Source: Clostridia bacterium
GTDB lineage: Bacteria > Bacillota > Clostridia > HGM11514
DNA length: 23,223 nucleotides
Assembly: GCA_900757255.1 (NCBI GenBank)
Contig: CAAENE010000071.1
Coordinates: 1 to 23,223 of the forward strand
Direction: 5' to 3'
Made by a program: the position numbers and the translations under genes. A model generated the notes under the pieces. The model was not told the origin of the DNA. It searched no databases and worked only from the letters and a program-made list of their open reading frames with translations. Shown one piece after another: positions 20,690 through 23,223 of the stretch. Every line of letters starts with the position of its first letter. Within the stretch, counting starts at the first letter, position 1.

Positions 20690-23223
20690 TCACCCCTGCG
20701 GCTGTTCGTCGTTATAGGTAATATTGGCACCGCAGCACTTTTTATATTTTTTGCCGCTGCCGCATGGGCAGGGATCGTTCCTGCCGACCTTATCTTTTTT
20801 GACAACGGGTTTGGATTTTTCGGTATTGCTGGACGACCTTGTAATGGTACTTTCTTTTACAACCTGCTTGCGTTCGGTATTCCGCTGCAAATTCAAGGTG
20901 AAAAGCAGGGTGACGGTTTCATTTTTGATATTATAGGTCATTTCGTCAAACATATCCGCACTTTCGATACGGAATTCCACCAGCGGATCCTTCTGCGCAT
21001 AGGCACGCAGGAAAATCCCCTGTTTGAGCTGCTCTAAATTGTCAAGATGCTCAATCCAGTTTTTATCGACTACCTGCAGGAGAATAATACGTTCAATTTC
21101 CCGCATTTTGTCACTGCCGACCTCTTCCTCACGAGCCTGGTATTTCTTTTCTGCCCTCTCATAAAGTTCTTCAACCAGACCCTTTTTGGTCAGGCGTTCC
21201 AGAGCGTTTACATCATAGCTCAGTTCACCTTCGTCTAAAAAGATTCCTTCAAAATGCCGGATAATCACGTCCAAATCCCAGTCGTCCGGAATAGAGCTCT
21301 GATTGGTGTGTACCTCGACAAACTGTTCTATGACATCCCGCATCATGGAATCAATATTATCCCTGACGTCCATACAGTCAAGTACCTTTTGGCGCTGCTG
21401 ATAAATCATCTTACGCTGTTCATTGACAACGTCATCATAGCCCAAAACCGTTTTTCTGGCCTGGAAATTGTTGGATTCTACATTCTTCTGGGCATTTTCA
21501 ATCATTTTAGAGAGGAAGGAGTTATCCACCGCCATTTCATCAGAAAAGCCAACCTTGTCAATCCTGGCAATAGCGGCAGGCGATGCAAACCGGCGCATCA
21601 GGTCATCTTCAAAAGAAAGATAAAACCGTGATTTACCGGGGTCGCCCTGACGTCCCGCACGTCCGCGGAGCTGGTTGTCGATACGGCGGCTTTCATGCCG
21701 TTCCGTACCAATGATATACAGCCCTCCGGCAGCAATGACCGCTTTTCGTTCCTCTTCGGTTTCCTTTTTATACTGTGCTTTCAGTTCATTAAATTTTTCG
21801 CGGACTTCAAGAATGGTTTCATCTTCTGTATATCCCTGCCCATCAGCCTCTGCAATTGCGTCTTCCTCATAGCCAAGCCGCTTCAGCTCACGCTTTGCCA
21901 TAAATTCAACATTACCGCCAAGCATGATATCGGTACCGCGGCCGGCCATATTGGTCGCAATGGTAACCGCTCCGGGTTTACCGGCCTGTGCGATAATCTG
22001 CGCCTCGCGTTCATGGAATTTCGCGTTTAATACTTCATGAGCAACCTTATTTTTCTTCAGCGCCTTTGATATCTCTTCCGATTTTTCAACCGAAACCGTA
22101 CCAACCAGCACCGGCTGGCCCTTTTCATGGGCGTCCTTGATTTCGTTTACGATCGCGTCAAATTTTCCCTGCTCCGTCCGGAAAATAAAGTCGGGCAGGT
22201 CTTCGCGGATCATTGGCTTATTGGTAGGAATAGCGACAACATCCAGCTTATAAATCTGCTGGAATTCCGTTTCCTCGGTAACAGCCGTACCAGTCATACC
22301 GGACAGCTTTTGATAGAGGCGGAAATAATTCTGGAAGGTGATGGTTGCAATCGTCTTGTTTTCCCCTTCGATTTTCACATGCTCTTTCGCCTCAATCGCC
22401 TGGTGCAGTCCTTCAGAATACCGGCGGCCTTCCATAATACGGCCGGTAAACTCATCGACAATCAGCACCTGTCCGTCTTTGACGACATATTCATAATCGC
22501 GGCGCATAACACCATGCGCTTTGATTCCAAGGTTGATATGGTGATGAAGTTGAATATTATCCGGGTCGGTCAGGTTTTCAATTCCAAAATAACCTTCTGC
22601 CTTTTTGGCACCTTTCGGCGTCAAAGTGGCGCTTTTCGCTTTTTCATCGACAATATAATCAGCGTCCAAATCATCCATCGATTCCTTGGTGTTGACCTCC
22701 CGGACGACTTCTTTTTTCAGCGTCCTGACAAAAGCGTCAACGCGTTCATAAAGCTCAGAGGATTTTTCCGCAAACCCGGAAATGATAAGCGGGGTTCTGG
22801 CCTCGTCAATCAAAATAGAGTCAACCTCGTCGACGATGGCAAAATGATGCCCGCGCTGAACCATTTGTTCTTTATAGATAACCGTGTTGTCCCGCAGATA
22901 ATCAAAACCGAACTCGTTGTTGGTACCATAGGTGATATCGCATGCATAGGCCGCTCTCTTTTGAAACGGGTCCATCCCGTTTATTACCAGTCCTACCGAA
23001 AGACCGAGAAAAGTGTGTATTTTACCCATCCATTCGCTGTCTCGCTTGGCAAGATAGTCGTTGACGGTAACTACGTGTACTCCTTTGCCCGAAAGGCCAT
23101 TGAGATAAGACGGGAGCGTTGCGACCAGCGTTTTACCTTCACCGGTTTTCATTTCAGCGATGCGCCCCTGATGCATGACAACGCCGCCGATCAGCTGTAC
23201 GTCAAAATGCCGCATTCCGAGTA
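20690..23223 (-). CDS. secA: Preprotein translocase ATPase SecA (5' end outside window)
   Basis: About 843 C-terminal codons are present; the first roughly 80 residues lie right of the window, since the frame enters as LGMRHFDVQLIGG. SecA is the motor that pushes preproteins through SecYEG. Walker A is MKTGEGKT near the visible start. VDEVDSILIDEARTPLIISG is the DEAD-like Walker B region. FRLYQKLSGMTGTAVTEETE and ATNMAGRGTDIMLGGN belong to the second nucleotide-binding lobe, with QLRGRAGRQGDPG following. The C-terminus has the zinc-binding SEC-C motif (CPCGSGKKYKKCCG). It ends 75 bases before prfB, and the secA-prfB order is a known Firmicutes arrangement. Confidence 0.98.
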   Translation of the reverse strand, partial: LGMRHFDVQLIGGVVMHQGRIAEMKTGEGKTLVATLPSYLNGLSGKGVHVVTVNDYLAKRDSEWMGKIHTFLGLSVGLVINGMDPFQKRAAYACDITYGTNNEFGFDYLRDNTVIYKEQMVQRGHHFAIVDEVDSILIDEARTPLIISGFAEKSSELYERVDAFVRTLKKEVVREVNTKESMDDLDADYIVDEKAKSATLTPKGAKKAEGYFGIENLTDPDNIQLHHHINLGIKAHGVMRRDYEYVVKDGQVLIVDEFTGRIMEGRRYSEGLHQAIEAKEHVKIEGENKTIATITFQNYFRLYQKLSGMTGTAVTEETEFQQIYKLDVVAIPTNKPMIREDLPDFIFRTEQGKFDAIVNEIKDAHEKGQPVLVGTVSVEKSEEISKALKKNKVAHEVLNAKFHEREAQIIAQAGKPGAVTIATNMAGRGTDIMLGGNVEFMAKRELKRLGYEEDAIAEADGQGYTEDETILEVREKFNELKAQYKKETEEERKAVIAAGGLYIIGTERHESRRIDNQLRGRAGRQGDPGKSRFYLSFEDDLMRRFASPAAIARIDKVGFSDEMAVDNSFLSKMIENAQKNVESNNFQARKTVLGYDDVVNEQRKMIYQQRQKVLDCMDVRDNIDSMMRDVIEQFVEVHTNQSSIPDDWDLDVIIRHFEGIFLDEGELSYDVNALERLTKKGLVEELYERAEKKYQAREEEVGSDKMREIERIILLQVVDKNWIEHLDNLEQLKQGIFLRAYAQKDPLVEFRIESADMFDEMTYNIKNETVTLLFTLNLQRNTERKQVVKESTITRSSSNTEKSKPVVKKDKVGRNDPCPCGSGKKYKKCCGANITYNDEQPQG

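Overview
The window looks like chromosomal DNA of a strictly anaerobic Clostridia-type Firmicute, probably gut-associated. The evidence is strong AGGAGG ribosome binding sites, sigma-A promoters with 17-bp spacers, a ferredoxin-dependent 2-oxoacid oxidoreductase operon, a flavin reductase-rubredoxin fusion, a diderm-independent Sec set (SecA, SecDF, a PrsA-like lipoprotein) and a secA-prfB pair. Species-level assignment is not possible from sequence reading alone.

Left part (1-2640). Bases 1-94 are the 3' end of a group II intron on the + strand (domain V, domain VI with a bulged branch-point A, and a 3' AC). It sits antisense inside a minus-strand GH2 beta-galactosidase-type gene and breaks it near codon 551. 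Next come a tRNA-Leu(UAA) with its own promoter and terminator, and a 47-residue Cys-rich protein gene.

Middle, minus strand (2596-11914). One transcription unit is pth-mfd, followed by a PrsA-like foldase lipoprotein with its own promoter. Upstream lies a six-gene operon: P-loop NTPase, 2x[4Fe-4S] ferredoxin, then alpha, beta and gamma subunits of a 2-oxoacid:ferredoxin oxidoreductase (VOR/KOR type), and a CBM9-like protein. Its promoter carries a perfect dyad over the -35 box.

Plus strand (12110-19306). The secD-secF operon is followed by a flavin reductase/rubredoxin protein, then a membrane GGDEF protein with a GT4 glycosyltransferase, and an AI-2E family membrane protein. Between the last two lies a palindromic array containing three diverged 71-bp hairpin elements. 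Their stems show compensatory changes and G-U pairs that favour the + strand RNA. This is the most unusual structure in the window.

Right part, minus strand (19501-23223). prfB has the classic programmed +1 frameshift (CTT TGA C at codons 25-26) and lies downstream of secA, whose 5' end is off the window. A second compact multi-hairpin block occupies the convergent gap between the AI-2E gene and prfB.

Functionally, SecA, SecDF and the PrsA-like protein cover membrane translocation and extracytoplasmic folding. Pth, RF2 and Mfd are translation and repair housekeeping. The oxidoreductase operon links amino-acid or 2-oxoacid metabolism to reduced ferredoxin.
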